Shown: in pieces, positions 8,848 to 17,773 of the stretch
How positions within the stretch are numbered: the stretch's first letter is position 1
Layout of the letters: the number at the start of each line of letters is the position of its first letter
From: Actinomadura terrae
Lineage (GTDB): Bacteria > Actinomycetota > Actinomycetes > Streptosporangiales > Streptosporangiaceae
Assembly: GCF_022751215.1 (NCBI RefSeq)
Contig: NZ_JAICDG010000002.1
Span: 1,612,001-1,676,000, forward strand
Length of the DNA: 64,000 nucleotides
Direction: 5' to 3'
The notes under the pieces: model-generated
Databases searched by the model: none
Seen by the model: the letters and a program-made list of their open reading frames with translations, nothing else
What the model was told of the DNA's origin: nothing
Position numbers and translations under genes: made by a program

Positions 8848-9519
8848 TCACAAGCCGAGCGGTTCAACGGCTCGCTCGTGGCCTCCCGAGCCTTCCGCGC
8901 CGGTGTCGCCAGTGAGGTAGCGGCCGGGAGAGGTGCCGACGGTGCGCCGGAAGGCCGCGAGGAACGCGCTCGATGTCGCGTATCCCACGGCGTGTGCGGC
9001 CTGCGACACGGGACGGCCCTCGGCGAGCAGCGGTAGGGCCGCCCGCATGCGCATGTGGGTGCGCCAGCGATCGAAACTCATGCCGGTGTCGTGGACGAAC
9101 AGCCGCGTCAGAGTCCGTCTGCTCACGCCGATGGCGCGGGCGTGCGCGTCGAGGCTGCGCGGGTCCGCCGGGTCCGCGAGCAGGGCGGCGGTAACGGCTC
9201 GGACGCGTGCGTCGACGGGCTCGGGCACGTCGATGGGCGTCGTCGGTAGCGGATGCAGCAGGTCCAGCACGACGCCCTCGGCCCGCAGCCGGACGTCGTC
9301 TTTCAGGTCGTGGCGGCCGAGGTAGGCGATCAAGTGGGCCAGCAGGCCGTCCACGGCGACCGGCGTGGGCGTCGTCCAGTCCAGGTGGCATCGTTCCGGG
9401 TCCAGGTAGAGGCTGCACAGCACCGCCTCGCGGGTCGCCCCGGTCCGATGGACGACGCCGGCCGGAAGCCACAGGGCGCGGGTGGGCGGCAGGACCCAAT
9501 GGGCATCGCCGACGGCCAC
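8848..9519 (-). CDS. AraC-family regulator, 5' end compromised
   Basis: AraC-type regulator with a C-terminal double helix-turn-helix (ARAIGVSRRTLTRLFVHDTG and AAHAVGYATSSAFLAAFRR) and an N-terminal cupin sensor (WVLPPTRALWLPAGVVHRTG). The only usable start is GTG at 9519, giving 223 residues. Conserved cupin sequence (APHRHPQHQLAWTRRGVL) continues in frame upstream to about 9575 but has no ATG, GTG or TTG before it runs antisense into the divergent pump gene. The N-terminal 20-30 residues, including the HxH metal/ligand segment, are thus lost from the annotated protein, or the gene uses a rare start. It probably regulated the adjacent pump. Confidence 0.7.
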   Translation of the reverse strand: MAVGDAHWVLPPTRALWLPAGVVHRTGATREAVLCSLYLDPERCHLDWTTPTPVAVDGLLAHLIAYLGRHDLKDDVRLRAEGVVLDLLHPLPTTPIDVPEPVDARVRAVTAALLADPADPRSLDAHARAIGVSRRTLTRLFVHDTGMSFDRWRTHMRMRAALPLLAEGRPVSQAAHAVGYATSSAFLAAFRRTVGTSPGRYLTGDTGAEGSGGHERAVEPLGL

Positions 9520-9584
9520 GCAGAGTACGCCGCGGCGGGTCCACGCCAGTTGGTGTTGGGGATGCCTGTGGGGGGCGATCCTTC

Positions 9585-11066
9585 GTGCCCCGCGAGCGAC
9601 GAGGTGCCGCTCTGGTCGTGCTGTGCTTCGTGCAGTTCATGCTCGTCCTGGACGACACCGTCGTGAACGTCGCGCTGCCCAGCATCCGGGACGCTCTCGG
9701 CTTCGATGCCACCGGCCTCGCCTGGGTCGTCAACGCCTACTTCCTCGCCTTCGGCGGACTGCTGTTGCTGTTCGGGCGTGCGGCCGACCTCCTGGGCCGC
9801 CGCCGTGTCTTCCTGATCGGTGTCGGATTGTTCGGCGCGGCCAGTCTGGCCTGCGGGCTGGCTCAGGAGCCCTGGCAGCTGGTGGTCGGACGGTTCGTGC
9901 AGGGTGCGGGCGCCGCCATGGCCGGACCCGCCGCGCTGTCCCTGATCACGCTGCTGTTCCCGGGGACCGAAGAGCGCACCAAGGCGCTCGGTATCTGGGG
10001 CGGCATCGCGGGCCTGGGCGGCACCCTGGGCCTGGTGGTCTCCGGTGCCCTCACCGGTCTGGCCTCCTGGCGCTGGATCTTCTTGATCAACCTGCCCGTC
10101 GTCCTGGTCGCGTGCGCGCTGCTCCCGCGCCTGGTCCCCGAGAGCCGGGTCACCCGCGGGGCGCGCTTGGACGTCCCCGGTGCGGTGCTGGGCACCGGCA
10201 CGGTCCTGCTTCTCGTCTACGGCCTGCTCCAGGCCGGCGAGTCGGGCTGGACGGGCGTGAGTGTCGTGGCGCCGATGTTCGCCGCCGTTGGCTTGGCGGC
10301 CGTGTTCCTCGTGGTCGAAGCCCATGCCGCCGACCCGCTGGTGCCCTTGCCCTTCCTTTCGTTTCGGACGCGCGCCGTCGGCAACGGCATGACCCTGCTC
10401 TTTTCGGCCGCCTTCTACGCGATGGCCTTCCTGCTGATGATCCACATGCAGACGGTCCTCGGCTACGGCCCGCTCAGGGCCGGTCTCGCCTACCTGCCCT
10501 ACGGTGCCGGAATCCTCGCGGGCATGTGGCTGTCCTCCCGCGCGGTGATCAAACTCGGGATGCGTCCGACCCTGGTCCTGTCCTTCCTGGTCAGCGCCGC
10601 CGGACTGCTTCTGCTGTCGAGGGTGGCGCCGGGCGACGGCTACGCGGCCGGTGTCCTGCCGGGCATGCTCGTGACCAGCCTCGGCTGCGGCCTGAGTCTG
10701 CCCGCGCTGACGGTGGCCGCGGTCACGGGCACGACCGAGGAGGACGCCGGTCTCGGCTCCGCTCTGTTCAGCTCCGTACAACAGGTCGGTGGTGCCGTCG
10801 GAGTGGCGGTCCTGGTCGCTCTCGCCGCGCGCCGCACCGACGCCGCGGTCGACTCGGCAGGTCGGCTGCACGCAGCGACGGACGGCTTCTCTCTCGCGCT
10901 CACCGTCGCCGGAGGTCTTCTCGTGCTCGGCGCCGCTCTGATCGCCGTCCTGCTCGGCGATGGCCGTCCAGATGCCGGAGGTGACTCCGGTGCGGCCCCG
11001 ACGCAACGCAGGGCGAAGCCAGGTGACGAGTCGGTCGACGCGGAACGCGACCCCTCTCCCTTGTGA
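9585..11066 (+). CDS. MFS efflux pump, DHA2 (14-TM) family
   Basis: A 493-residue proton-coupled drug exporter. The first helix block CFVQFMLVLDDTVVNVALPS carries DHA2 motif D1 (LDxTVVNVALP). The loop GRAADLLGRRRVF is motif A, and FVQGAGAAMAGPAALSL matches motif B. About 14 membrane helices follow, with a short acidic tail. GTG at 9585 is the first start just before the family N-terminus and has a G-rich site 9 nt upstream. The 5' end abuts or overlaps the divergent AraC reading frame, so no normal intergenic promoter remains, although one could lie inside the AraC gene. The substrate is unknown. Confidence 0.88.
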   Translation: MPRERRGAALVVLCFVQFMLVLDDTVVNVALPSIRDALGFDATGLAWVVNAYFLAFGGLLLLFGRAADLLGRRRVFLIGVGLFGAASLACGLAQEPWQLVVGRFVQGAGAAMAGPAALSLITLLFPGTEERTKALGIWGGIAGLGGTLGLVVSGALTGLASWRWIFLINLPVVLVACALLPRLVPESRVTRGARLDVPGAVLGTGTVLLLVYGLLQAGESGWTGVSVVAPMFAAVGLAAVFLVVEAHAADPLVPLPFLSFRTRAVGNGMTLLFSAAFYAMAFLLMIHMQTVLGYGPLRAGLAYLPYGAGILAGMWLSSRAVIKLGMRPTLVLSFLVSAAGLLLLSRVAPGDGYAAGVLPGMLVTSLGCGLSLPALTVAAVTGTTEEDAGLGSALFSSVQQVGGAVGVAVLVALAARRTDAAVDSAGRLHAATDGFSLALTVAGGLLVLGAALIAVLLGDGRPDAGGDSGAAPTQRRAKPGDESVDAERDPSPL

Positions 11067-11177
11067 CGTGCGGATGTAGTGCGGTGGTTGTCGCCGAGCC
11101 GGACTGGTAGGGGTGCGAAATCCTCTCCACTCCACCTGGGACTAATACCCCCGGGCTGTATGTTACGGTCTGGCAGA

Positions 11178-11192
11178 TACCCCCTAGGGGTA
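11178..11192. promoter_or_regulatory. TACCCC-N3-GGGGTA palindrome upstream of pump (CsoR-like operator)
   Basis: TACCCC-CTA-GGGGTA, containing the perfect 10-bp palindrome CCCCTAGGGG at 11181-11190. A second TACCCCC stretch lies about 30 bp upstream (11146-11152). The site ends 23 bp before the ATG of the pump, so binding would block transcription. Its C-tract/G-tract form with AT ends resembles operators of the CsoR/RcnR (DUF156) family, which are usually metal- or thiol-responsive. No csoR gene is in the window, so the assignment is inferred from shape alone. Confidence 0.45.
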
Positions 11193-11215
11193 AGTCTCAG
11201 GAAGGGTGCACCCTC

Positions 11216-12637
11216 ATGTCCGCAGATCCGAGGCGCTGGTGGGCGCTCGCCGTGCTCGCCACCGCCCAGTTCATGGTCATCATGGACACCTCGATCATCG
11301 GGGTCGCGCTCCCCGACATGCAGCGCGACCTCGGCTTCTCCCAGGGCGGCCTGCAATGGGTGTTCAACGCCTACGTCGTCGCCCTCGGGGGGCTCCTCCT
11401 GCTCGGCGGCAAGCTGTCGGACCTGCTCGGGGCGAGGCGCGTCTTCGCGGCGGGATGGCTGGTGCTGATCGGCGGCTCGGTGGTCGCGGCGGCCGCCACG
11501 GGCGCCGAGGCCGAGATCATCGGCCGCGCGATCCAGGGCGTCGGCTCCGCGCTGATCGCGCCGTCGGCGCTGACGCTGCTGATGGTCCTGTTCTCGGCGC
11601 GGCCCAGGGAACTGGCCAAGGCGATGGCCTTCTACGGCGCCGCGGCCCCGGCGGGCGGCACCGCCGGGGTGTTCCTCGGCGGCGTCATCACCGAGTGGCT
11701 GAGCTGGCCCTGGGTGTTCATCATCTACGTCCCGATCGGCCTGGCCACGCTGGCCGCGGTTCCGGCCGTCCTGCCGAACGTCCCCGGCCGCCGCACCGGC
11801 CTGGACGTGCTGGGCGCGCTCGCCGTCACGGCGGGGCTGGCCCTCGCCGTCTACGCGATCGTCCAGGCGCCCGGACGGGGCTGGGACGCCCCGGCGACCG
11901 CTCTCCAGCTCGGCGGCGCCGTCCTGCTGCTGGCCGCGTTCATCGGCGTCCAGCGGATCACCCGCGACCCGCTGATGCCGCTGTCGGTGTGGCGCACCCC
12001 GAACCTGGCCGGCGCCAACGTGGCGATGACGCTGCTGGGCGCCGCCTGGATCCCGATGTGGTACTTCCTCAACCTCTACCTCCAGCAGGTCCTGGGCTAC
12101 GGGGCCTTCCCGAGCGGCGCGGCCCTGCTTCCGATGACGGCGCTGATGATGGTGCTGATGGTCGGCGTCACCGGACGGCTCATCGCCCGGTTCGGCACGA
12201 AGCCGCTCATTGTCACCGGCCTCGTGGTCCTCGCGGGCGGCCTGGCCGTCCTGTCCACGATCGACGCGGGCGGGAGCTTCGCCACCGACGTGCTGCCCGG
12301 GTCGCTGATCTCGGCGGTCGGCATGTCGCTGGTGTTCATCCCCGCCACCATGGCGGCGCTGAACGGCGTCGCACCCGAGCAGGGCGGACTGGCGTCGGGC
12401 ATCGTCAACACGACCTACCAGGTCGGCTCGGCGATCGGGCTGGCGGCGATGACCGCCATCGCCACCTCGCGGGGCGCGGACGAGCTCGGCGACCTGCCCA
12501 GCTTGACCGACGGCTTCCGCGCCGCCTTCATCGGCGCGGCCGTCGTCGCCCTGGCGGGCGCCGTCCTGGCCCTGGTCACCCTGCGCACCCCCGCCGTCCC
12601 CGCGAACGCGGACGAGCCCGTGAAGGAGAGCATCTAG
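11216..12637 (+). CDS. MFS efflux pump, DHA2 (14-TM) family
   Basis: A 473-residue DHA2-type exporter: helix 1 ATAQFMVIMDTSIIGVALPD (motif D1), loop GGKLSDLLGARRVF (motif A), AIQGVGSALIAPSALTLLM (motif B), and about 14 membrane segments ending in a short tail. The ATG at 11216 follows AGGAAGGG. It stands alone, between a CsoR-like palindrome and a strong bidirectional terminator, on the same strand as the preceding pump but 150 bp away and separately controlled. It resembles tetracenomycin/multidrug exporters; the substrate cannot be deduced. An operator of metal- or thiol-sensor type would suggest a stress-induced exporter. Confidence 0.9.
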   Translation: MSADPRRWWALAVLATAQFMVIMDTSIIGVALPDMQRDLGFSQGGLQWVFNAYVVALGGLLLLGGKLSDLLGARRVFAAGWLVLIGGSVVAAAATGAEAEIIGRAIQGVGSALIAPSALTLLMVLFSARPRELAKAMAFYGAAAPAGGTAGVFLGGVITEWLSWPWVFIIYVPIGLATLAAVPAVLPNVPGRRTGLDVLGALAVTAGLALAVYAIVQAPGRGWDAPATALQLGGAVLLLAAFIGVQRITRDPLMPLSVWRTPNLAGANVAMTLLGAAWIPMWYFLNLYLQQVLGYGAFPSGAALLPMTALMMVLMVGVTGRLIARFGTKPLIVTGLVVLAGGLAVLSTIDAGGSFATDVLPGSLISAVGMSLVFIPATMAALNGVAPEQGGLASGIVNTTYQVGSAIGLAAMTAIATSRGADELGDLPSLTDGFRAAFIGAAVVALAGAVLALVTLRTPAVPANADEPVKESI

Positions 12638-12660
12638 GCATGATCGGCTGTACCGGAACC

Positions 12661-12687
12661 GCCGCCCGGGTCACCGACCCGGGCGGC
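12661..12687. terminator. Bidirectional terminator between pump and nuoN
   Basis: Perfect 11-bp stem GCCGCCCGGGT/ACCCGGGCGGC with a 5-nt loop, in the 72-bp gap between the convergent pump gene and nuoN. It probably ends both transcripts. Confidence 0.8.
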
Positions 12688-12709
12688 GCAGCCTGCCGGG
12701 GACGGACGT

Positions 12710-14095
12710 TCAGCCGATCGTGAGGGCGATGCCGCTTCCGACGCCGAGGACGAGTGAACCCGCGGCCGCCAGGTAGGCCGTTCCTTGGGCGACGCGGTCC
12801 AGGCGCCGATCCGGTTCGGTCTCGTGGGCGAATGCGGGCACGATCCAGCGCAGGTAGTAGAAGACGCTGGCGACGGAGTTGAGGGCGGCCACGACCGCCA
12901 GCCATGCGTAGCGGCCGTCCAGCGCGGCTCCGAACATCAGCAGCTTGCCGACGAACACGGCCGTGGGCGGAGTGCCCACCAAGCCCAGCAGGCAGATGAC
13001 CAGGGAGAGTGCCAGAAGTCGGGAGCGGCGTATCAGCGCGGTATAGGCGGACAGTTCGTCGCGGCCAACGGCGATGACGACGGCGAACGCACCGATATTG
13101 GTGACCGCGTATGCGGCGAGATAGAACAGCAGCGCGGGCTCGGCGAGGTCGGTGCGCCCGGCCATCGCGATCGGGACCAGCAGGTAACCGGCCTGGCTGA
13201 CGGTGGAGTAGGCGAGCAGTCGGCGGACGTTGTCCTGGGCGAACGCGGCGAGGTTGCCGAGCGTCATGGTCGCCGTGGCGGTGATCGCGATGAGCGGGGG
13301 CCAGTCGCCCGCGCCGGGTGGAAGGGCTTCGGTCGCGAAGCGGAAGAGGGCGGCGAAGGCCCCGATCTTCGGGACGGTGGTGACGAAGGCCGCCACCACC
13401 GGGGGAGCGCCTTCCGTGACGTCCGGGACCCAGAAGTGCGCCGGGACCGCGCCCGCCTTGAACAGAAGTCCGGCCAGCAGGAGCACCACGCCGACCGTGA
13501 CCGCGCCGCCCGGGGCCGCCCCGAGCCCGGCGCGGAGCGTCCCGTAGGACGTGCCGCGGCCGAGCCCGTAGAGCAGGGTGACTCCGGCCAGCATGAGGAT
13601 GCCCAGGAAGGCCCCCATGAGGTAGTACTTGAGCGCCGCCTCGGTGCCCGGCGCGTCCTTCCCGAAACCCGCGAGCGCGTAGCCCGGAATGCTCGCCAGC
13701 AGGTAGGCCGCGACCAGCACCAGCAGGTCGGACGCGGCGCCCAGCGCGATCGTGCCGAGCGCTGCCAGCAGAATGAGGACGTGGAACTCGCTCTCCCGCC
13801 GGTGCCCGCGCATCGGGCCCGCCGCGAGCACGATGACCAGCAGCGTCGCCGCCAGGACGACGGCCCGCGTCACATGGGTGACGGCGTCGAGCATGAACGC
13901 GTCGAAGGTCGTCAGGTCAGCCCGGTTCGCGGCGAGGGCCGTCGTGACCAGGCCCGCCACCAGGCCGGACGCGCAGATCAGCGCGACGATCCACTGCCGT
14001 GTTCGCGGCAGGAACGACCCGGTCAGCAGCCCGGCCACCGCCGCGCCGAGGACGGACAGCTCCGGCAGGAGGTCCGCCGGGTTCTCGCGCATCAT
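12710..14095 (-). CDS. nuoN: Complex I membrane subunit NuoN-like (antiporter-type)
   Basis: A 461-residue polytopic protein of the NuoL/M/N proton-translocating family and last gene of the operon. The channel lysine on broken helix 7 is kept (LLFKAGAVPAHFWVPDVTEG), as is the lysine in EAALKYYLMGAF. At the site of the helix 5 glutamate (family pattern LELxSLxxY) it reads AYLLASIPGYAL, so the glutamate that forms a pair with that lysine in other NuoN proteins seems to be Tyr. C-terminal helices include LVGTPPTAVFVGKLLMFGAA, a conserved block. Start ATG 14095 overlaps the nuoM stop by 4 bp (ATGA), implying translational coupling. Role: ion translocation in a membrane-arm complex. Confidence 0.9.
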   Translation of the reverse strand: MMRENPADLLPELSVLGAAVAGLLTGSFLPRTRQWIVALICASGLVAGLVTTALAANRADLTTFDAFMLDAVTHVTRAVVLAATLLVIVLAAGPMRGHRRESEFHVLILLAALGTIALGAASDLLVLVAAYLLASIPGYALAGFGKDAPGTEAALKYYLMGAFLGILMLAGVTLLYGLGRGTSYGTLRAGLGAAPGGAVTVGVVLLLAGLLFKAGAVPAHFWVPDVTEGAPPVVAAFVTTVPKIGAFAALFRFATEALPPGAGDWPPLIAITATATMTLGNLAAFAQDNVRRLLAYSTVSQAGYLLVPIAMAGRTDLAEPALLFYLAAYAVTNIGAFAVVIAVGRDELSAYTALIRRSRLLALSLVICLLGLVGTPPTAVFVGKLLMFGAALDGRYAWLAVVAALNSVASVFYYLRWIVPAFAHETEPDRRLDRVAQGTAYLAAAGSLVLGVGSGIALTIG

Positions 14096-15600
14096 CGCGC
14101 CACCAGCGAGACCACCGTCGCCGAGAACGGCTCGATGACGTCCAGGAGGAACCGGGGCGCGACCCCGATGACCACCGCGAGCACCAGCAGCGGGACGATC
14201 GCGCCGAGTTCGCTGCGATGCGCGTCGGTGACCCGCGCGGTGAGCTCGCCCGGCGGCCCGAGGACGGCGCGGTGCAGCAGGCGCAGGAACAGCGCGGCGG
14301 TGATGAGGATGCCCACGATCGCCAGCGCGCCGGCGACGGCGGTTCCGGTGCCGCCGCTGCCGATCACTCCGGTGAAGATCTGGAACTCGGCGATGAACCC
14401 GGCGAAGCCGGGCAGCCCGAGGGAGGCGAACGCGCCGACCGCGACGAGTCCGGAGAAGATCGGCGCGCGCCCGGCCAAGCCGCCGAAGCGTCCCATGTCA
14501 TAGGTGCCGACCCGGCCGTAGAGCACCCCGGCCAGCAGGAACAGCTCGGCGGTGATCAGTCCGTGGCTCACCATCTGGGTGACCGCGCCGGTCACCGCCA
14601 GCCGCCGCGCCGCCTGATCGCCGGCGGCACCGGCGGCACCGGCGGCACCGAGCGCCACGATGATGTACCCCATGTGGTTGACCGAGGTGTAGGCGATCAG
14701 CCGCTTGAGGTCCTCCTGGGCGTAGGCGACCAGCGCGCCGTAGAGGACGCTGACCAGGCCCACGATGATGACGACCCAGGCGTAGCGGCGCCAGGCGTCC
14801 GGGAGCATGGGCATCGCGATGCGGACGAAGCCGTAGGTGCCCATTTTCAGCAGGATTCCGGCGAGGATCGCCGACCCGGCCGCGGGCGCGTCGGTGTGCG
14901 CGGGCGGCAGCCAGGTATGGAACGGCACGGTCGGCGTCTTGATGGCCAGGCCGACGCCGACCGCCAGCAGGACGAGCCCGCCGAGCCCCGCCGATGCGGC
15001 CGGCGGCGGCGTGCGGGTGAGCTCGACCATGTCGAAGGTGTGCGGCTCGGCTCCCAGGTAGAGCCCGATGAACCCCAGCAGCAGGACCAGCGAGCCGAGG
15101 AAGGTGTAGAGGAAGAACTTCAGCGCCGACCGCATCCTGTCGCCGTGTCCCCACCCGGCGATGACGAAGTACATCGCGACGATGGACAGGTCGAAGAACA
15201 CGAAGAACAGCAGCAGGTCCAGGGCGGCGAACAGGCCGAGCGAGGCGGTCTGAAGAAAGAGGAAAAGCGCGGCGAAGGCCCGTACCTGCCGTTCCTGGCG
15301 CAGCGAGTAGATCGCGCAGGCCAGGAACAGGAGCGAGGTCAGGGCCAGCAACGGCAATGAGAGGCCGTCGACGCCGATGTGGTAACCGGCGCGGACGGAC
15401 GGGATCCAGCGCGCATTCGTCTCGTAGGAGATCCCGTCGCCGGTGCCGCGCCCGATCCACAGTGCGATGACCAGGGCGAGGTCGACGGCGCACGCGGCGA
15501 TCCACGTCCAGGTCACCGCCCGGTCGCCGAGCCCCGGCACCGCGTACAGCCCGAGCGCGACGGCGAGCGGAAGGAAGACCACGAGAGAGAGCACGTTCAC
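14092..15600 (-). CDS. nuoM: Complex I membrane subunit NuoM-like (antiporter-type)
   Basis: A 502-residue antiporter-like subunit with about 14 helices. The helix 7/8 region IKTPTVPFHTWLPPAHTDAP keeps the essential Lys and His, and ILLKMGTYGFVRI matches the helix 8 lysine. On helix 5 the family glutamate in the pattern FFxFWExxLxPMY is replaced by Asp in FFVFFDLSIVAMYFVIAGWG, and the usual Pro by Ala. The protein is otherwise full length. It starts at GTG 15600, overlapping the nuoL stop by 4 bp. It sits between nuoL and nuoN as in normal nuo operons. Confidence 0.92.
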   Translation of the reverse strand: MNVLSLVVFLPLAVALGLYAVPGLGDRAVTWTWIAACAVDLALVIALWIGRGTGDGISYETNARWIPSVRAGYHIGVDGLSLPLLALTSLLFLACAIYSLRQERQVRAFAALFLFLQTASLGLFAALDLLLFFVFFDLSIVAMYFVIAGWGHGDRMRSALKFFLYTFLGSLVLLLGFIGLYLGAEPHTFDMVELTRTPPPAASAGLGGLVLLAVGVGLAIKTPTVPFHTWLPPAHTDAPAAGSAILAGILLKMGTYGFVRIAMPMLPDAWRRYAWVVIIVGLVSVLYGALVAYAQEDLKRLIAYTSVNHMGYIIVALGAAGAAGAAGDQAARRLAVTGAVTQMVSHGLITAELFLLAGVLYGRVGTYDMGRFGGLAGRAPIFSGLVAVGAFASLGLPGFAGFIAEFQIFTGVIGSGGTGTAVAGALAIVGILITAALFLRLLHRAVLGPPGELTARVTDAHRSELGAIVPLLVLAVVIGVAPRFLLDVIEPFSATVVSLVAR

Positions 15601-17471
15601 CCGACCATGAGGACGACGACGATGAGCACGGCGAACAGCACCGCTGCCTGCGCGTAGTACGTGTGCGCCTGCCCGGTCTGCGGACGGCGGGCGAGGTCCG
15701 CCAGGCGGCGGGCTCCCCGGCCGATCGCGTTGACGAGCCCGTCAACCCTGATCTCGATCCGGCGGCCCGCGAGCGCGGCGGCGAGACGTCCCAGGGCGGC
15801 GGTCGCGCGCACTCCCGCGTCGATGACGCGGTCGTCGAACCGGGCGAGTGCGGTGGCCAGTGCGAACACCGGACGGGCGACGAGCAGCCCGGCGAGCCGT
15901 TCGAGATGGAGCCAGTTCAGTGCGGGCGCCGTCCAGGCCGTCCGGACCCGAGCGCCGTGCCGCATGAGAGCCCAGGTCACTGCCAGGACGAGCAACGCCA
16001 GAGCGGAGGAGAGCACCAGCTCGGCCGAGCCTGGGCCCTGCCCGTTTTCGGTATCGAGAAGGTTCCCCCACGCCTCGTCCACCGCCGGCAGGGCGAAGAT
16101 CCCGAGTGCCGCCGAACCCAGGGCCAGCGCGGGCAGCGGCAGCCTTTCGAGCTGGCCGACGTGGCGTGTCCCGGTCTCCTCGGTGTCCAACCGCGTCGCC
16201 GCGTCGATCGGCCGGGTCACGGCGAACAGCGCACGCGCCGCGTACCCCGCCGAGAGCAGCGCGGCGGCGAGCCCCACCGCGTACAGCAGGGGAGACTCCT
16301 TCAGGGCCGCGCTGAGGATCGTGTCCTTGGTGGCCCACAGTGACAGCGGCGGCGCTCCGGCGAGGGCGAGCACTCCGACGCCGAACGTGATCCCTACCAG
16401 GCGGTACCGGCGGGCGGCGCCGTGCAGCTCGCCGAGGTCCTTGGTGCCGAGGGCACCTAGCCAGGCACCCGCACCGAGGAACAGCAGGCTCTTCACCGCG
16501 GCGTGCGCGACGAGATGCGCGGTCCCTCCGGCCACCGTGCCGACGCCCGCACCGAGCACCATGAACCCGATCTGCGCGCAGGTGGAGGCCGCCAGCAACT
16601 GCTTGAGGTCGCGTTGGGCCAGCGCGACCGCGCCCAGCAGGAGCGCGGTGAGCGCGCCCGCCCACGCCACCAGCGACGCCGCCCAACCGGTCGCGTCGAG
16701 CAGCGGTTCCAGGCGCAGCAGCAGGTAGGCCCCGGCCGCCACCATCGTCGCCGAGTGCAGCAACGCGGACACCGGGCTCGGGCCGTCCATGGCCCGCGAC
16801 AGCCAGAACGAGAACGGCAACTGCGCCGACTTGCCCAGCGCGGCCAGGACGACGCCGACCGCGACCAGATCCCGCCAGAGCCCGCCCGCGCCGGCCAGGC
16901 CGTCGAGGTCCAGCGAACCGGTGCCGACCAGGGCGGCGCCCGCCGCGAAGTACAGGCCGAGGTCGCCGGTGCGCGTCGTGACGAACGAGATGCCGGCGGA
17001 ACCGACGCGTCCCGGCTCACGCCACCAGAAGCCGATGAGCGCGTACGACATCGCGCCCATGACCTCCCAGCCCATCAGCAGGACGGCCAGGTCGGTCGCG
17101 GTAGCCGTCACGAGCATGGCCCCGGTGAACACCAGCATCAGCCCGAAGAAGCGCGCCCGGGACTCGTCCGGGGCGAACTCACCGGCGGCGAAGACCAGGA
17201 CCGCGAGGCTGACCGACGTGACGGTCAGGACGAGGACGGCGGAAAGACCGTCCACCGCCAGGCCGGACGGCAAGTCGCCGAGCAGCGGGAACCGCACGGT
17301 CGGCCGAACCAGTGCCGCCGCGATCGCCAGCGACAGCGCGACGAGTGCGGCTCCGATGGCGATCGTGGGCGCCGTCCGGTCGATGCGGCGTCCGACGGCG
17401 AACCGCCCGGTGAGCAGCAGCACGCCGGTCACGATCGGGGCCGCCGGTAGGAGCCAGCCGAGAGCGCTCAT
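15597..17471 (-). CDS. nuoL: Complex I membrane subunit NuoL-like (antiporter-type)
   Basis: A 624-residue protein, normal for NuoL, with the antiporter core: MGWEVMGAMSYALIGFWW holds the helix 5 glutamate, GKSAQLPFSFWLSRAMDGPS the helix 7 lysine (the usual HTWLPDAM is changed to FSFWLSRAM), and SALLHSATMVAAGAYLLLRL the discontinuous helix 8 region. The C-terminal 150 residues give the long lateral amphipathic helix and last membrane helix. The start chosen, ATG 17471, overlaps the nuoK stop by 4 bp; the open frame extends further upstream only as a shadow of nuoK. Confidence 0.92.
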   Translation of the reverse strand: MSALGWLLPAAPIVTGVLLLTGRFAVGRRIDRTAPTIAIGAALVALSLAIAAALVRPTVRFPLLGDLPSGLAVDGLSAVLVLTVTSVSLAVLVFAAGEFAPDESRARFFGLMLVFTGAMLVTATATDLAVLLMGWEVMGAMSYALIGFWWREPGRVGSAGISFVTTRTGDLGLYFAAGAALVGTGSLDLDGLAGAGGLWRDLVAVGVVLAALGKSAQLPFSFWLSRAMDGPSPVSALLHSATMVAAGAYLLLRLEPLLDATGWAASLVAWAGALTALLLGAVALAQRDLKQLLAASTCAQIGFMVLGAGVGTVAGGTAHLVAHAAVKSLLFLGAGAWLGALGTKDLGELHGAARRYRLVGITFGVGVLALAGAPPLSLWATKDTILSAALKESPLLYAVGLAAALLSAGYAARALFAVTRPIDAATRLDTEETGTRHVGQLERLPLPALALGSAALGIFALPAVDEAWGNLLDTENGQGPGSAELVLSSALALLVLAVTWALMRHGARVRTAWTAPALNWLHLERLAGLLVARPVFALATALARFDDRVIDAGVRATAALGRLAAALAGRRIEIRVDGLVNAIGRGARRLADLARRPQTGQAHTYYAQAAVLFAVLIVVVLMVG

Positions 17472-17773
17472 CCCCTGAGGTCCCCGGCGTCGTCGGTCAC
17501 GTCCACGTCGCGCGCGCGGAAGAGCGCGGTGACGACGGCGAACCCCATCGCCATCTCCAGGGCCATCACCGTGACGGCGACGAGCACCAGGACCTGGCCG
17601 TCCGCCGCCCCGGGCGCGATGTAGAACCAGAACGCGGCGCCCGCCACCAGCAGCCCGTTGATCATGAGTTCGAGACCCATCATCAGCATCACGACCGACT
17701 GCTGCGACAGCGCCCCGTAGAGGCCGACCGAGAACAGCGCGGCGGCCAGAAGGAGAAAGGCGTCGAGGCTCAT
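17468..17773 (-). CDS. nuoK: Complex I membrane subunit NuoK-like
   Basis: A 101-residue, three-helix protein of normal NuoK length. Both buried glutamates known to matter in NuoK are present: one in MMGLELMINGLLVAG on helix 2 and one in VMALEMAMGFAVVTALF on helix 3. It overlaps nuoJ and nuoL by 4 bp at each end (ATGA), so the operon is tightly coupled. The C-terminal tail is acidic (RDVDVTDDAGDLRG). Confidence 0.92.
   Translation of the reverse strand: MSLDAFLLLAAALFSVGLYGALSQQSVVMLMMGLELMINGLLVAGAAFWFYIAPGAADGQVLVLVAVTVMALEMAMGFAVVTALFRARDVDVTDDAGDLRG

Noticed and set aside
12785..14503. 572-codon plus-strand frame over nuoN and nuoM
   Set aside because: Antisense shadow of clear NuoN/NuoM coding; no family-like sequence.
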